This document shows, piece after piece, positions 17,300-26,039 of a DNA stretch of 64,000 bases. How positions within the stretch are numbered: position 1 is the first letter of the stretch; each line of letters starts with the position of its first letter. The DNA is taken from NCBI RefSeq assembly GCF_009617995.1, contig NZ_CP044130.1:1-64000 (forward strand), given 5' to 3'. Source of the stretch: Halomicrobium sp. LC1Hm. Its GTDB lineage: Archaea; Halobacteriota; Halobacteria; Halobacteriales; Haloarculaceae. Below the pieces are notes generated by a model, which had not been told where the DNA came from, searched no databases, and saw nothing but the letters and a program-made list of their open reading frames with translations. A program made the translations under genes and the position numbers.

Positions 17300-18550
17300 A
17301 TGGTCGACGACGAGACATCGACGCGACGTGACGCGATCAAGTACGGGTTCACCGTCGCCGCATCGGGCCTGCTGGCCGGCTGTACCGACCAGAAGAGCTC
17401 GGGGTCTGACGTGACCGAGACGGCGACCCCCGAGCCGACGGCGACGGCCTCGAAGGAGGACACGCCCACCGAGCAGTCGTACACGGCGACGATGCCTCCC
17501 GTCGGTGAGGTGACCCTCGAAGCGCCGCCGTCCTCGTGGATCGGCGGGCTCGGGTTCACTGCCGACGTGCTGACGGCGCTTGGACAGGCAGACGGCGCTG
17601 TCGGAATGGTCGACCCGAGCTTCTGGTACACCGGGTTCTACGACTTCCTCGACGGCGTGACCGCACCGTCGACGGACGACCTCGCCCAGATCACGACCGA
17701 AGACCGGGAGACGGACGTCGAGATGGTGTACGAGCTGGAGCCGGACCTCATGGCGGTCGACCCGAACGCCCTGATGGGCATTTACGGACTCGACGAAGAA
17801 GGGGCGCGCCAGATCGAAGCGGACGTGGCCCCCTGGTTCGGCAACGAGAGCAGGCGAAAGCGCTTCGACGGCTGGACACACTGGCCGGTCGGAGAGCCCT
17901 ACGACTACCTCTCGCTCCCCGAGTACATCCCGAAGTACGCGGCGCTGTTCGGCGAACGAGAACGGGGGAACGCACTGCTGGAGCTGTACGAACCGTTCGT
18001 CGAGGAGGTCACCACTCGGCTCCCACCGACCGAGGACCGGCGGTCGATGGCGCTGGTCAACGGCCGGTACAACCCCGAGAACCGGGACGGATGGGTCGTC
18101 TACAACCCGAACTCCGAGGTCGAAGCGACGTGGGGCAAAAAGCAGTATCGAGACCTGGGCGTCGTCGACGCGTTCGAGGGGGCCTACGACGGCCAGTCGT
18201 CGGTGACCGTCGACCACGAGGGACTGCTGGAGTACGATCCCGACGTGATCATCTTCAACTTCGGGATCACCTACCGGGACTTCGACGGCACGAACTACAT
18301 CCAGCAGCAACGCGAGTTGCTCGAAGACCACCCCGTCGGGAGCAGGGTGACCGCGGTCGACAACGGGGACCTGTACGTCGGGGGCACGCCCTACCAGGGA
18401 CCGATCATCAACATGTTCCAGACCGAGATGGCGGCAAAGCAGCTCTACCCCGAGGAGTTCGGCGCGTATCCGGGCTACGGAGAGCTGTCGGCTGACGAAC
18501 AGCTGTTCGACCGACAACGGCTGGCAGCGATCGCGACCGGTGATGTCTGA
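17300..18550 (+). CDS. Iron/siderophore-type ABC substrate-binding lipoprotein, copy 2
   Basis: This 416-residue paralogue of the gene at 11720 has a Tat-type signal and lipobox (TRRDAIKYG..LAGC), a Thr/Pro/Glu linker, and the same FepB-like fold ending in G-P-I-I-N-M-F-Q-T-E and L-F-D-R-Q-R-L. A strong iron box controls it. As with copy 1 there is no permease or ATPase nearby, so both probably feed a BtuCD-type transporter encoded elsewhere. The two may differ in siderophore preference. Confidence 0.87.
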   Translation: MVDDETSTRRDAIKYGFTVAASGLLAGCTDQKSSGSDVTETATPEPTATASKEDTPTEQSYTATMPPVGEVTLEAPPSSWIGGLGFTADVLTALGQADGAVGMVDPSFWYTGFYDFLDGVTAPSTDDLAQITTEDRETDVEMVYELEPDLMAVDPNALMGIYGLDEEGARQIEADVAPWFGNESRRKRFDGWTHWPVGEPYDYLSLPEYIPKYAALFGERERGNALLELYEPFVEEVTTRLPPTEDRRSMALVNGRYNPENRDGWVVYNPNSEVEATWGKKQYRDLGVVDAFEGAYDGQSSVTVDHEGLLEYDPDVIIFNFGITYRDFDGTNYIQQQRELLEDHPVGSRVTAVDNGDLYVGGTPYQGPIINMFQTEMAAKQLYPEEFGAYPGYGELSADEQLFDRQRLAAIATGDV

Positions 18551-18570
18551 TACTGCCAGCGGTACGAGGG

Positions 18571-21500
18571 TCACGCGAACCGCGCGAGCCACGACTCGAT
18601 GTCGTCGACCGGCGCGGTGCCGGCCGTCGAGTCGACGCGCTCGCCCACGCAGGTGATGCGCCCCCGGACCGTCGCGTCGTCGAGCTGGCGTTCGAGCAGC
18701 CAGGCGTAGAAGGCAGTCTGGAGCGCGTATCTGTCGCGGGTGGCGTCGGTGTCGGCGAGGACGAGCTTGATGTCGTCGACGTACCACGTGCCGTCCGGAG
18801 CGCGCGAGACGATGTCGGCGTGGTTCCGGGTCTCGATGGTGTGGTCGGCGACGGGAATCACGGCGTCGAGTGGCTCCTCGACGTAGACGGCGCTCGACTG
18901 CAGGCGCTCCCAGACGCCGGTCGCGGCGAACTGCGGACAGACGGTCTCGCGGACGTAGCTCGCCACCTGCTGGCGCTCGCGGCCGCCGACATCGCGGCAC
19001 TGTTCGTCGATAGCGGCTTCGAGCCTCCCCGCGAGCGGTTCGGCACAGTCTTCCAGCGTCGCGGTCGAGACGCCTCGCTCGACGGCGGCCGTGAGCACGT
19101 CGTGTGCGATCGTGCCGAGGTCGTCGGGACCGACCGCGTCGAAGGCCAGCGGGAGGTCGTCGGCGGGAGCGGGGCGCTCGCTGTGAAGTGAAGTCCCTTT
19201 GAGGTGGTCGAGCCAGTGCTCGTCCAGTCCCGTCGCCAGCGGGTAGAGCGTACTGCCGTTGACGAAGCGCGGCGTCCGGCCCGTCCGGGTCGGCGACGGC
19301 GCGAGCGCGGTCCGTGGCGTCGGGCGGCTCGACGGCGAGACGCTGGCGTCGTAGGCCACGTCGAGACAGCCGATCGTCAGCGGGTACTCCCCGGTCGGTC
19401 GCTGGAGTGTGGTGTCGATCCGACCGCGCGAGAGCGAGTCGGGGAGATCGAGCGCCCGCCGGATCGTCGTCACCCAGCTGTCCTGTGGCGGCGTTCCGAC
19501 GCTCGTCGCGTCCCGTGGCACCGAGAGGACGAGGTGGTCCCGAGCCCGCGTCATGGCGACGTACAGCGTCCGCCAGCGGTCCGCGCGGTGTGCGGCCGCG
19601 AGTTCGCTGAACACCGGCGGGCCGCCGATTCGCGGTTGCTCGTCCCCGACCCAGCGGTTCGTCGCCCAGCGGAGCCGCGGCACCGACTCGACGCCGTGGG
19701 CACCGGGTTCGTCGATCGGGACCGACGGCGCGGTCGCTGGCGGTGCGAGCGCGAGCGTCTCACCGCGGGCCACGAACGAATCGCGGTGCGGGCCGTTGAC
19801 CCCGAGCGGGCGGCTCAGATCGGCCAGACAGACGACGTCGGCCTCGTCGCCTTTCGCGTTGTGGATCGTCCGGAACACCACGTCGTAGTCGCTGGCGTCG
19901 GGCACCGGAACGAGCGGCCCGTGAGACGGGGACGCGCGGTACTGCTTGAGGACGCCGGCCAGCTCGGACAGCGAGTAGCGGTCGGTCCCCTCCCATTCCT
20001 CGACGGTCTCGACGAGCGTGTCGAGGACGGCGAGACAGCGCCGCGGATCGTCGACCTGGTCGAACGGATCGGTCGCCAGGGCCAGCGTCTCGACGACGTT
20101 CGCGACGACGAGCGCTCCCGGATCGGCCGCCCGTCGCGCGAGCCGCCCGCGGAGTTCGGCGAGGCCGTCGAAGAACGTCTCGACGCGGGCCGGGAGTCGA
20201 TCGTCGGTCCCGATCTCGTCGAGGCGGTAGTCGGCGGCCGCAGCGATCTCGTGGAGGGTCGATCCGTCGTCGCAGGTCACCGCCGGAACCGCACCGTCGA
20301 GGAGCGCGCGCGTTCGCTCCGGGTCGAACGGGTCGACGAGCCACTCGACGACGCCGACGACGAGTTCGACGAGCGGGCTCTCGAACAGCAGTTCGCTGGC
20401 GTCGGCGACGGACAGCCCCGTCGCTTCCAGACGGGCGGCGAGCGAGCGCATGTTCGTCCGCGTCGGGAAGAGGACCTCCACCGGGCCGTCGGCGTCTCGG
20501 CTCGCGAAGCCGTCGTCGGCCAGCACACCGTGGAGGTAGTTCGAGAGCGGCGCTGCTTCGCTCTCCTCGAACCACGTGGTCGTCCCCGGAGAGCCCTGTG
20601 CCCGGTAGCTCGCGACGTGGACCGCCGGCTCGCTCGTCGGCTCGCGGTCGGTCTCGACGAGCGTGTAGTCGTCGCCGGACCGGTGTAGGCCACCGCGTGC
20701 GGGATCGGTGAACACCGTCTCGAAGACGGCGTCGACGGCCGCCGAGACGTCCGGTCGCATCCGGTAGGTCCGTGCGGCGTCGGCCCGCTCGTGGGGCGTC
20801 CAGGATCGCCCGAAGTACTCCCCTTCCGCGAACGCTCGCGTGAACAGCGCCGGCCGGGCGTCGCGCCAGGCGTAGATGCACTGGTCGGTGTCGCCGGCCA
20901 GCAGGACGCGGGCGTCGTCGGGAACCAGCGGCGCGAGCGCGTCGTGCTGTGCGACGGACACGTCCTGAGCTTCGTCGATGACGAGCGTCTGGAGGGCGTG
21001 CGCGTGGCGCTGTCGGACCCGCTCGCGGAACGAGTCGTCGGCGTCGCCAGCGTCCTCGAAGAAGTCGGCGACCCAGTACGCCACGTCCTGGTGGGCGAGC
21101 ACGCCGCGCTCGCGACACCGGCGGTCGTACTCGGTCTCGTAGGCGGCCACGAGCGAACAGAACTCCTCGACGCGCGCACGCCAGCCGTCGAAACACGTCC
21201 GGGACTGGGCCGTGACCGCCGCCTCGTCGTCGTGTCGCTGCCGGAACGCCGCGGCGGTCTCCTCGTCGAAGAACCGCGCCACGTCACGGACCACGGCCTC
21301 GAACGTGGCCGGGCGACCCTTCGGAAAGGCCTCGTCGATCGCGCCCAGGAGTCTGTCGCGGAACTGCTCGTCGGAGAGTCGGCGGGCGCGCTTGGCCGAG
21401 CGGGCCGTTTCGAGCAGCGCGTCCAGCGTGCGCTCGTCGGCCCCCCGTCCGTCGCTGGCCGTCTCGTCGCCGTAAGCCTCGTCGAGACGCTCGAACCGGG

Positions 21501-21999
21501 CCGTCAGTGACTCGCGGTCACGCAGGGCGTCCAGCGCCGCCTCCCGGAGCGAGGTGAGGTGCGCGTCGTTGCCGACCGTCGGCATCTGGTCGAAGCCGTA
21601 CTCGGCGTGAATCTCCGTGAAGACGGTGCGAAAGATGCTGTCGATGGTCCCGACGTGGTCGGCGTGGCGGACCCGCTCCCGGAGCCGCTGTGAACGCTCG
21701 GGGCTGATGGTCGTCGCCGTCGCCTGCTCGTCGTCGGCGAACGCGGCCAGCGCGGCAGTGATCCCCGGAACGATGCCGGCGGCGTCCTCGCGGGAGAACG
21801 AGACCACGCAGAGCCCCCGTTCGGGAGCGGGCTCGCAGGCGGCCGCCTCGACCAGCGCCTCGGCGGCGACGCGCTCGACGGTCGTCGACTTGCCGAACCC
21901 CGCCGTGCAGTTCAGGACGAACAGCCCCCGGTCGTGAGCGAGGAACGCGTCGCGAATGCGTTCCTGTGCGCCCTCCAGGGGCGGGACGCCGTCGGTCAC
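18571..21999 (-). CDS. UvrD/AddA-like helicase-nuclease
   Basis: This 1142-residue SF1A helicase has Walker A C-T-A-G-F-G-K-S-T (residues 31-39), Walker B L-V-I-D-E-A-Q-D near 340, Q-C-I-Y-A-W-R-D-A motif III, and motif V/VI segments including T-I-H-N-A-K-G-D-E-A-D-V and L-Y-V-A-M-T-R-A-R-D. A C-terminal PD-(D/E)XK nuclease region is present, with the D-x-K site in W-Y-V-D-D-I-K near residue 1075. This is the architecture of AddA/RecB-type double-strand-end resection enzymes. The gene overlaps its AddB-like partner by 4 bp. A role in recombinational repair or degradation of foreign DNA is likely. Confidence 0.88.
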   Translation of the reverse strand: MTDGVPPLEGAQERIRDAFLAHDRGLFVLNCTAGFGKSTTVERVAAEALVEAAACEPAPERGLCVVSFSREDAAGIVPGITAALAAFADDEQATATTISPERSQRLRERVRHADHVGTIDSIFRTVFTEIHAEYGFDQMPTVGNDAHLTSLREAALDALRDRESLTARFERLDEAYGDETASDGRGADERTLDALLETARSAKRARRLSDEQFRDRLLGAIDEAFPKGRPATFEAVVRDVARFFDEETAAAFRQRHDDEAAVTAQSRTCFDGWRARVEEFCSLVAAYETEYDRRCRERGVLAHQDVAYWVADFFEDAGDADDSFRERVRQRHAHALQTLVIDEAQDVSVAQHDALAPLVPDDARVLLAGDTDQCIYAWRDARPALFTRAFAEGEYFGRSWTPHERADAARTYRMRPDVSAAVDAVFETVFTDPARGGLHRSGDDYTLVETDREPTSEPAVHVASYRAQGSPGTTTWFEESEAAPLSNYLHGVLADDGFASRDADGPVEVLFPTRTNMRSLAARLEATGLSVADASELLFESPLVELVVGVVEWLVDPFDPERTRALLDGAVPAVTCDDGSTLHEIAAAADYRLDEIGTDDRLPARVETFFDGLAELRGRLARRAADPGALVVANVVETLALATDPFDQVDDPRRCLAVLDTLVETVEEWEGTDRYSLSELAGVLKQYRASPSHGPLVPVPDASDYDVVFRTIHNAKGDEADVVCLADLSRPLGVNGPHRDSFVARGETLALAPPATAPSVPIDEPGAHGVESVPRLRWATNRWVGDEQPRIGGPPVFSELAAAHRADRWRTLYVAMTRARDHLVLSVPRDATSVGTPPQDSWVTTIRRALDLPDSLSRGRIDTTLQRPTGEYPLTIGCLDVAYDASVSPSSRPTPRTALAPSPTRTGRTPRFVNGSTLYPLATGLDEHWLDHLKGTSLHSERPAPADDLPLAFDAVGPDDLGTIAHDVLTAAVERGVSTATLEDCAEPLAGRLEAAIDEQCRDVGGRERQQVASYVRETVCPQFAATGVWERLQSSAVYVEEPLDAVIPVADHTIETRNHADIVSRAPDGTWYVDDIKLVLADTDATRDRYALQTAFYAWLLERQLDDATVRGRITCVGERVDSTAGTAPVDDIESWLARFA

Positions 22000-24062
22000 C
22001 GGCCGCCCCCCACACTCGTGTCGTCGTCGATCCAGTCGTGGAGCGTCGAGGCGTCGCCGGCCCGCAATCGACGGACCCGCTCGGGCGCGAGGCGGTCGGC
22101 GTCCAGATGGGCAAGCAGTGGCGACCGCTCGTAGCGGACGCCGTCCACGTCACGGGTGTAGCGAGTGACGACGAGGTGGTCGGTGGCGGCCCGGACCGCG
22201 TCGGCGAAGTGATCGAGGTCCCGCTCGGTCGACCAGGCCCCTCGGACGGGGAACTGACGGGCCGCCCGTGTCTGGCCCCGGACGATCGCGGCCCGCAGTT
22301 CGGCCGGCAACTCGCCGTGGGGACGCTGGGGCCACTCGCCGTCGACGAACCCCAGCGCGACCACGAGCGGGTACGTCCGGAGCCAGGCGTCCGTCGCGTC
22401 GAGCACGTCGATGCGCTCGGCGTTGGCGTGTTCGCGCCGACCGGGTCGGGCGGTCGCGAGCGCGTCGAGGACCGTCAGGACGGTGTCCCACGAGGGGTCG
22501 AGGTGGCCCCGTTCGAGCCACTCGGCGTACTTCGCTCGCGTCTCGCGAAGGAGGTGATCGCCGTCGTCCGTGCCGGCGACGCGCTCGACGGCGCGGGCGG
22601 TCTGGGCGGTCTCGGTGTAGTCCGGTCCGTCTGACGCGGCCCGGCGGGGCAGGACCGACTCGTCGAACGCGTCGACGACGGGGACGAGGACGGGACAGAT
22701 GTCGGCCGCCGCGGGCTCGGCGGGCTGCTGGCCGACCCAGTTCAGCAGGCCGACCGCCGCTTCGCGTGCGGTCGTGTCGACGGCGTCGAGCTCCCGGAGA
22801 GCCGTGAGCCATCCGACCCGCGAGCGGGACGCACCGTCGAGCGCACGGCCGAGCGCGTGGACCGTCGGCGGTGGCGTCGGGCGGTCGTGACCGCCGCGGG
22901 GCGGGGTCCACTGGAGTGCGAGCGGTTCCAGCAGCGTGTCGGCGGCGATGTCGTCTGTCGCGGCCGCCCCCAGCAGTTCGCAGACGGCGACGACGAGCCG
23001 GTAGGGGAGCGTCCGCGTCAGCGGGAGCTGCGTCCAGACCGACGGGTGCCGTCCGTACGTCGACAGCGCGCGTCGCACCGGCCGCTCGTAGCGATCGACA
23101 TCCCGAGCGACGAGCGCGACGTCGTCGACGCCGGCACCCGCTTCGAGTGCCCCGTCGACGATCGCCGCCGCGGTGCGAGCCTCGTCGTGTCTCGTCTCGA
23201 CCGCGATCTCGGTCGTCCGCGGCGGCTGGTCGAGTCGACGGGCGGGCGACTGGTCGACGCGGTCCGGAACGGTGTCGGCGATCCCGGCCCGGGCAGCCAG
23301 CCGACGGGCGATCCGCGGGCCGGTCCCGGCCCGGAGGTAGTAGTGTACGTCGACGTCGGTCGCCGTCTCGACCGCCGTGAGAAAGTCCCGGACCGGCGCG
23401 CCGAGGGTGCTGACGCCGGCGAGATCGATCCGCTCGATCGTCGGGAACGTCGCCGACCACACCGCGCTGTCGGTCTCCTCGATCGCGCTCGCACAGGCCC
23501 GAAAGACAGCGCCGGAAGCTGGATAGGCCGCGACACGCTCGTCGAGAGCGTCGACGAGCGCCCCCACACCGGTGCGGAGCGCGCGTGTGTCGGCACTGGC
23601 AGCCGCCGACAGCGACGAGCGAACGTCGTCGAGCGCCGCCGCTCGGTCGGCTCGCCCGCCGGTCAGGAGCTGGAGCTCCTCGCGAGCGACCTCGATCGAC
23701 TCGGCGTGCTCGGTCAGCGCCGTGCCGTAGACGGTGGTGAGCGCCTCGACGCCCGCGGGCGGCTCGTCGAGGAGCGAGCGGAACAGCCGGAGCCGGTCGA
23801 GCCGGTCGAGCGTCTCGACCGCTCGGCCCTCGTGGGTCGAGAGGACCCGCGACGCCACGTCGATCGGCGTCCGAAACAGGACCGACGAACGGGGCCGGCT
23901 GCGCTGTGCGAGCGCCCGCTTGCAGTTGCGCTGGTGGAGCTGCTCGGGCGTCATCACGATGTCGAGCGGGTCGTTGGCTCGCTGCGGGCGTTCCAGAAGG
24001 GACTGCTCGTCGTGGACGTGGACGGCGGGCGAACAGCGCCGGGCGGCGGCAGCGTCGTCCAT
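21996..24062 (-). CDS. AddB-like subunit (inactivated helicase fold)
   Basis: I start this protein at the ATG at 24062 (688 residues); an upstream extension is possible but has poor composition. It resembles the helicase-fold part of AddB, with alternating alpha/beta blocks, a conserved L-G-F-V-D-G-E-W-P-Q-R segment near residue 590, and an L-V-V-T-R-Y-T-R near 645, but no intact Walker A motif. It has no obvious Fe-S cysteine set. Overlap and synteny with the helicase-nuclease gene are the main reasons for the assignment. Confidence 0.7.
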   Translation of the reverse strand: MDDAAAARRCSPAVHVHDEQSLLERPQRANDPLDIVMTPEQLHQRNCKRALAQRSRPRSSVLFRTPIDVASRVLSTHEGRAVETLDRLDRLRLFRSLLDEPPAGVEALTTVYGTALTEHAESIEVAREELQLLTGGRADRAAALDDVRSSLSAAASADTRALRTGVGALVDALDERVAAYPASGAVFRACASAIEETDSAVWSATFPTIERIDLAGVSTLGAPVRDFLTAVETATDVDVHYYLRAGTGPRIARRLAARAGIADTVPDRVDQSPARRLDQPPRTTEIAVETRHDEARTAAAIVDGALEAGAGVDDVALVARDVDRYERPVRRALSTYGRHPSVWTQLPLTRTLPYRLVVAVCELLGAAATDDIAADTLLEPLALQWTPPRGGHDRPTPPPTVHALGRALDGASRSRVGWLTALRELDAVDTTAREAAVGLLNWVGQQPAEPAAADICPVLVPVVDAFDESVLPRRAASDGPDYTETAQTARAVERVAGTDDGDHLLRETRAKYAEWLERGHLDPSWDTVLTVLDALATARPGRREHANAERIDVLDATDAWLRTYPLVVALGFVDGEWPQRPHGELPAELRAAIVRGQTRAARQFPVRGAWSTERDLDHFADAVRAATDHLVVTRYTRDVDGVRYERSPLLAHLDADRLAPERVRRLRAGDASTLHDWIDDDTSVGGGR

Positions 24063-24126
24063 ACCTGTGAGAGAAGTGCAGTTGTGCCCTAAAGGTGCTC
24101 GCCTCGAAGTGAAAGTAGACGCGGCG

Positions 24127-25371
24127 TCACTCGGTCCCGCCGGTGACGGTCCCCTCCATCTCGTCGAGGGCCTCCGTCGCAACGTCGCCGAGTTCGCCGG
24201 CCTCGATGTGTGAGTAGCGCTCGCGGATCATCTCCTCGGAGTTGTCCAGATAGCGGGCGGCGACCGTGTAGCCGAAGGCCCTGACGAGGACCTCGCCCAT
24301 CCCGCGCCGCCCGCCGTGGGGCGCGAGATAGTCGTGTTTCGGGTGGTCGACGTCGATCGCCGCGTCGTCCGAGAGCCGCTGGAGGATCGAGCGAGCGCCG
24401 TCAGTCGTGATCGACGGCGGTCGAACGTCCGCGTCGAGGGCCAGCAACAGGTCCCGGGCGAACGCGTCTCGTCGGTCGTCGATCACCGCCGGGCGTTCCC
24501 CTCGGTCGGCCAGCTCGTCCTCGACGAGGCCCCCGAGCGTCCGCTGGTCGAACGTCGGGAAGACGGGCCACCGCTCGGTCGGCGGAGCCAGCAGCCGGCG
24601 ATAGCTCCGCAGCGGCGATATCACCGGGTCGGGGAGGCTTGCGGCGTCCCACTGCTGTTTCTTCCGATACACGTCCATGCTCCCCTCGTCGAGCGAGAGT
24701 TCCCCCCAGCGGACGCCGCGCCGACGCGGATCGTTGGGATCCCGGAGAACTTCTCCGACGCGGACGGCCGTGTACGCGAGGACGAACACGAGGGCGCGGT
24801 CGCGGGCCGCCTTCAGCGCCGCGTAGCGGGCTCGCTGCTTGTCGAGGGGCGCGGTGTCCGCCGGCAGCGTGGTGTAGGTCTCGATGGCCGTGCGGGCACG
24901 CTCGTCGACGTGTCGGGTGAGCGCGTGGCGCTGCTGGGCGGTCCAGGCCTGCTGGTCGCCGGGCTTGCGGCCGTCGTCCTCGGGTAGCGGGGCCATCGCG
25001 CTCGCCCGCTGGGCGTAGTGGGCTCCGAGGTACCCCTCGTTGACACACCAGCCACACCACGCCGAGACGTAGCGGTAATAGGTGTGGACGGTGTTTTGCT
25101 TGAGCCCGCGATCACCGGCGAGGTGGCGGGCGTAGGCGCGAAAGACGCGTTCGTCGAGGTCGGCGAAGGTGGGTCCCCGGTCGGCGTCGTCAGCGATTCC
25201 AGGCCAGTCGTCGGAACCGGCGTCGCCAGCGGCCCACGCGGCGAATCGATCGAGCTCGCGCGCCGCGTTGCGTCGGTAGTTGCCCCCCTCGCCGCCGCGA
25301 CCCTTCCCTTTGTCCGTGAGATAGCGCTCGAACGTCTCGGTCAGCGGCGTCGAGCGCGACCGATCAGACAC
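24127..25371 (-). CDS. Tyrosine recombinase / integrase
   Basis: This 414-residue protein has an N-terminal SAM-like core-binding domain (residues 10-130) and a catalytic domain. That domain contains an Arg in A-Y-T-A-V-R-V-G-E-V-L near residue 205, an H-x-x-R box in P-H-G-G-R-R-G near 355, and a Tyr in R-E-R-Y-S-H-I near 390. These are the catalytic residues of XerC/phage-type integrases. It sits at the left edge of the kinase region and could have mobilised it, but I found no attachment repeats or tRNA next to it. Its placement beside the AddAB pair may instead mean a housekeeping role. Confidence 0.88.
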   Translation of the reverse strand: MSDRSRSTPLTETFERYLTDKGKGRGGEGGNYRRNAARELDRFAAWAAGDAGSDDWPGIADDADRGPTFADLDERVFRAYARHLAGDRGLKQNTVHTYYRYVSAWCGWCVNEGYLGAHYAQRASAMAPLPEDDGRKPGDQQAWTAQQRHALTRHVDERARTAIETYTTLPADTAPLDKQRARYAALKAARDRALVFVLAYTAVRVGEVLRDPNDPRRRGVRWGELSLDEGSMDVYRKKQQWDAASLPDPVISPLRSYRRLLAPPTERWPVFPTFDQRTLGGLVEDELADRGERPAVIDDRRDAFARDLLLALDADVRPPSITTDGARSILQRLSDDAAIDVDHPKHDYLAPHGGRRGMGEVLVRAFGYTVAARYLDNSEEMIRERYSHIEAGELGDVATEALDEMEGTVTGGTE

Positions 25372-25657
25372 CGCCGGTCACCTCACGACTCTGGCAGGAC
25401 TCCGGCAGCGTCGAAGCGGCGTCGGCGTGTGGCGGTCGCATCGTTCGTGCGCTCCGACGACGCGGGGCCACTTCAATCTGGTCGTGATTACCGACGGCGC
25501 TGGCTGTGCCAGCCACCAGCGGAGCGCGTGACTGTCCGCGGTCCCGGAATCCGTCACAGACGGAGAGACACAGGAGCAGGCAGACAGACGCCGACAGCGC
25601 CACAGTGCAGAGTGATCCACAGATTGATTCCCGGGCGTCGCTACGTATCGCGTAGAG

Positions 25658-26035
25658 ATGGCGGACACTGCTGACGATCGGACGGTAATCGGGCGATACG
25701 AGCGCGTCGAGGTGACTGGTACCACGGGGCAACAGCGAGTGACGGCAAAGATCGACACGGGCTCCGACCGGAGCACGATCGACGAGAGCGTCCTGTCGGC
25801 GATCGGTGAGACCGGCACCGTCGGCGACGTGACGACCCGGTCGGGATCTGAGGCCGAAACGCGCGAGATTGTCTGTGTCTGTGTCGATCTACTCGACGTG
25901 TCCGACGGAGCGAGGGTCGTCGAAGTCGACGTCAGCGACCGATCGGCCTACACCGGTGAGATGCTCGTCGGAGCGGACTTGCTGGCCGAACTCGAACTGC
26001 TGGTCGACGTGACCGACGATCAGACCACCGACTGA
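25658..26035 (+). CDS. Small retropepsin-like aspartyl protease-fold protein
   Basis: This 125-residue protein has the aspartyl protease signature A-K-I-D-T-G-S (D33-T34-G35) with flap and beta segments as in the RimK-associated putative protease family (COG4067-like). A later V-G-A-D-L-L segment may be the second structural motif. The stop lies 4 bp before the HEAT-kinase gene, so the two are co-transcribed and probably work together. It could process a signalling partner or bind peptide tails. Catalysis is not shown. Confidence 0.7.
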   Translation: MADTADDRTVIGRYERVEVTGTTGQQRVTAKIDTGSDRSTIDESVLSAIGETGTVGDVTTRSGSEAETREIVCVCVDLLDVSDGARVVEVDVSDRSAYTGEMLVGADLLAELELLVDVTDDQTTD

Positions 26036-26039
26036 ACCG

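Noticed and set aside
18549-18566. ATACTGCC..GGTAC just after the second iron-binding lipoprotein gene
   Set aside because: Looks like joined repeat ends but is too short to call a remnant.
24062-24182. N-terminal extension of the AddB-like protein to 24182
   Set aside because: The extra 40 residues are Arg/Ser/Pro-rich and overlap the likely promoter region; the ATG at 24062 starts the conserved-looking part.
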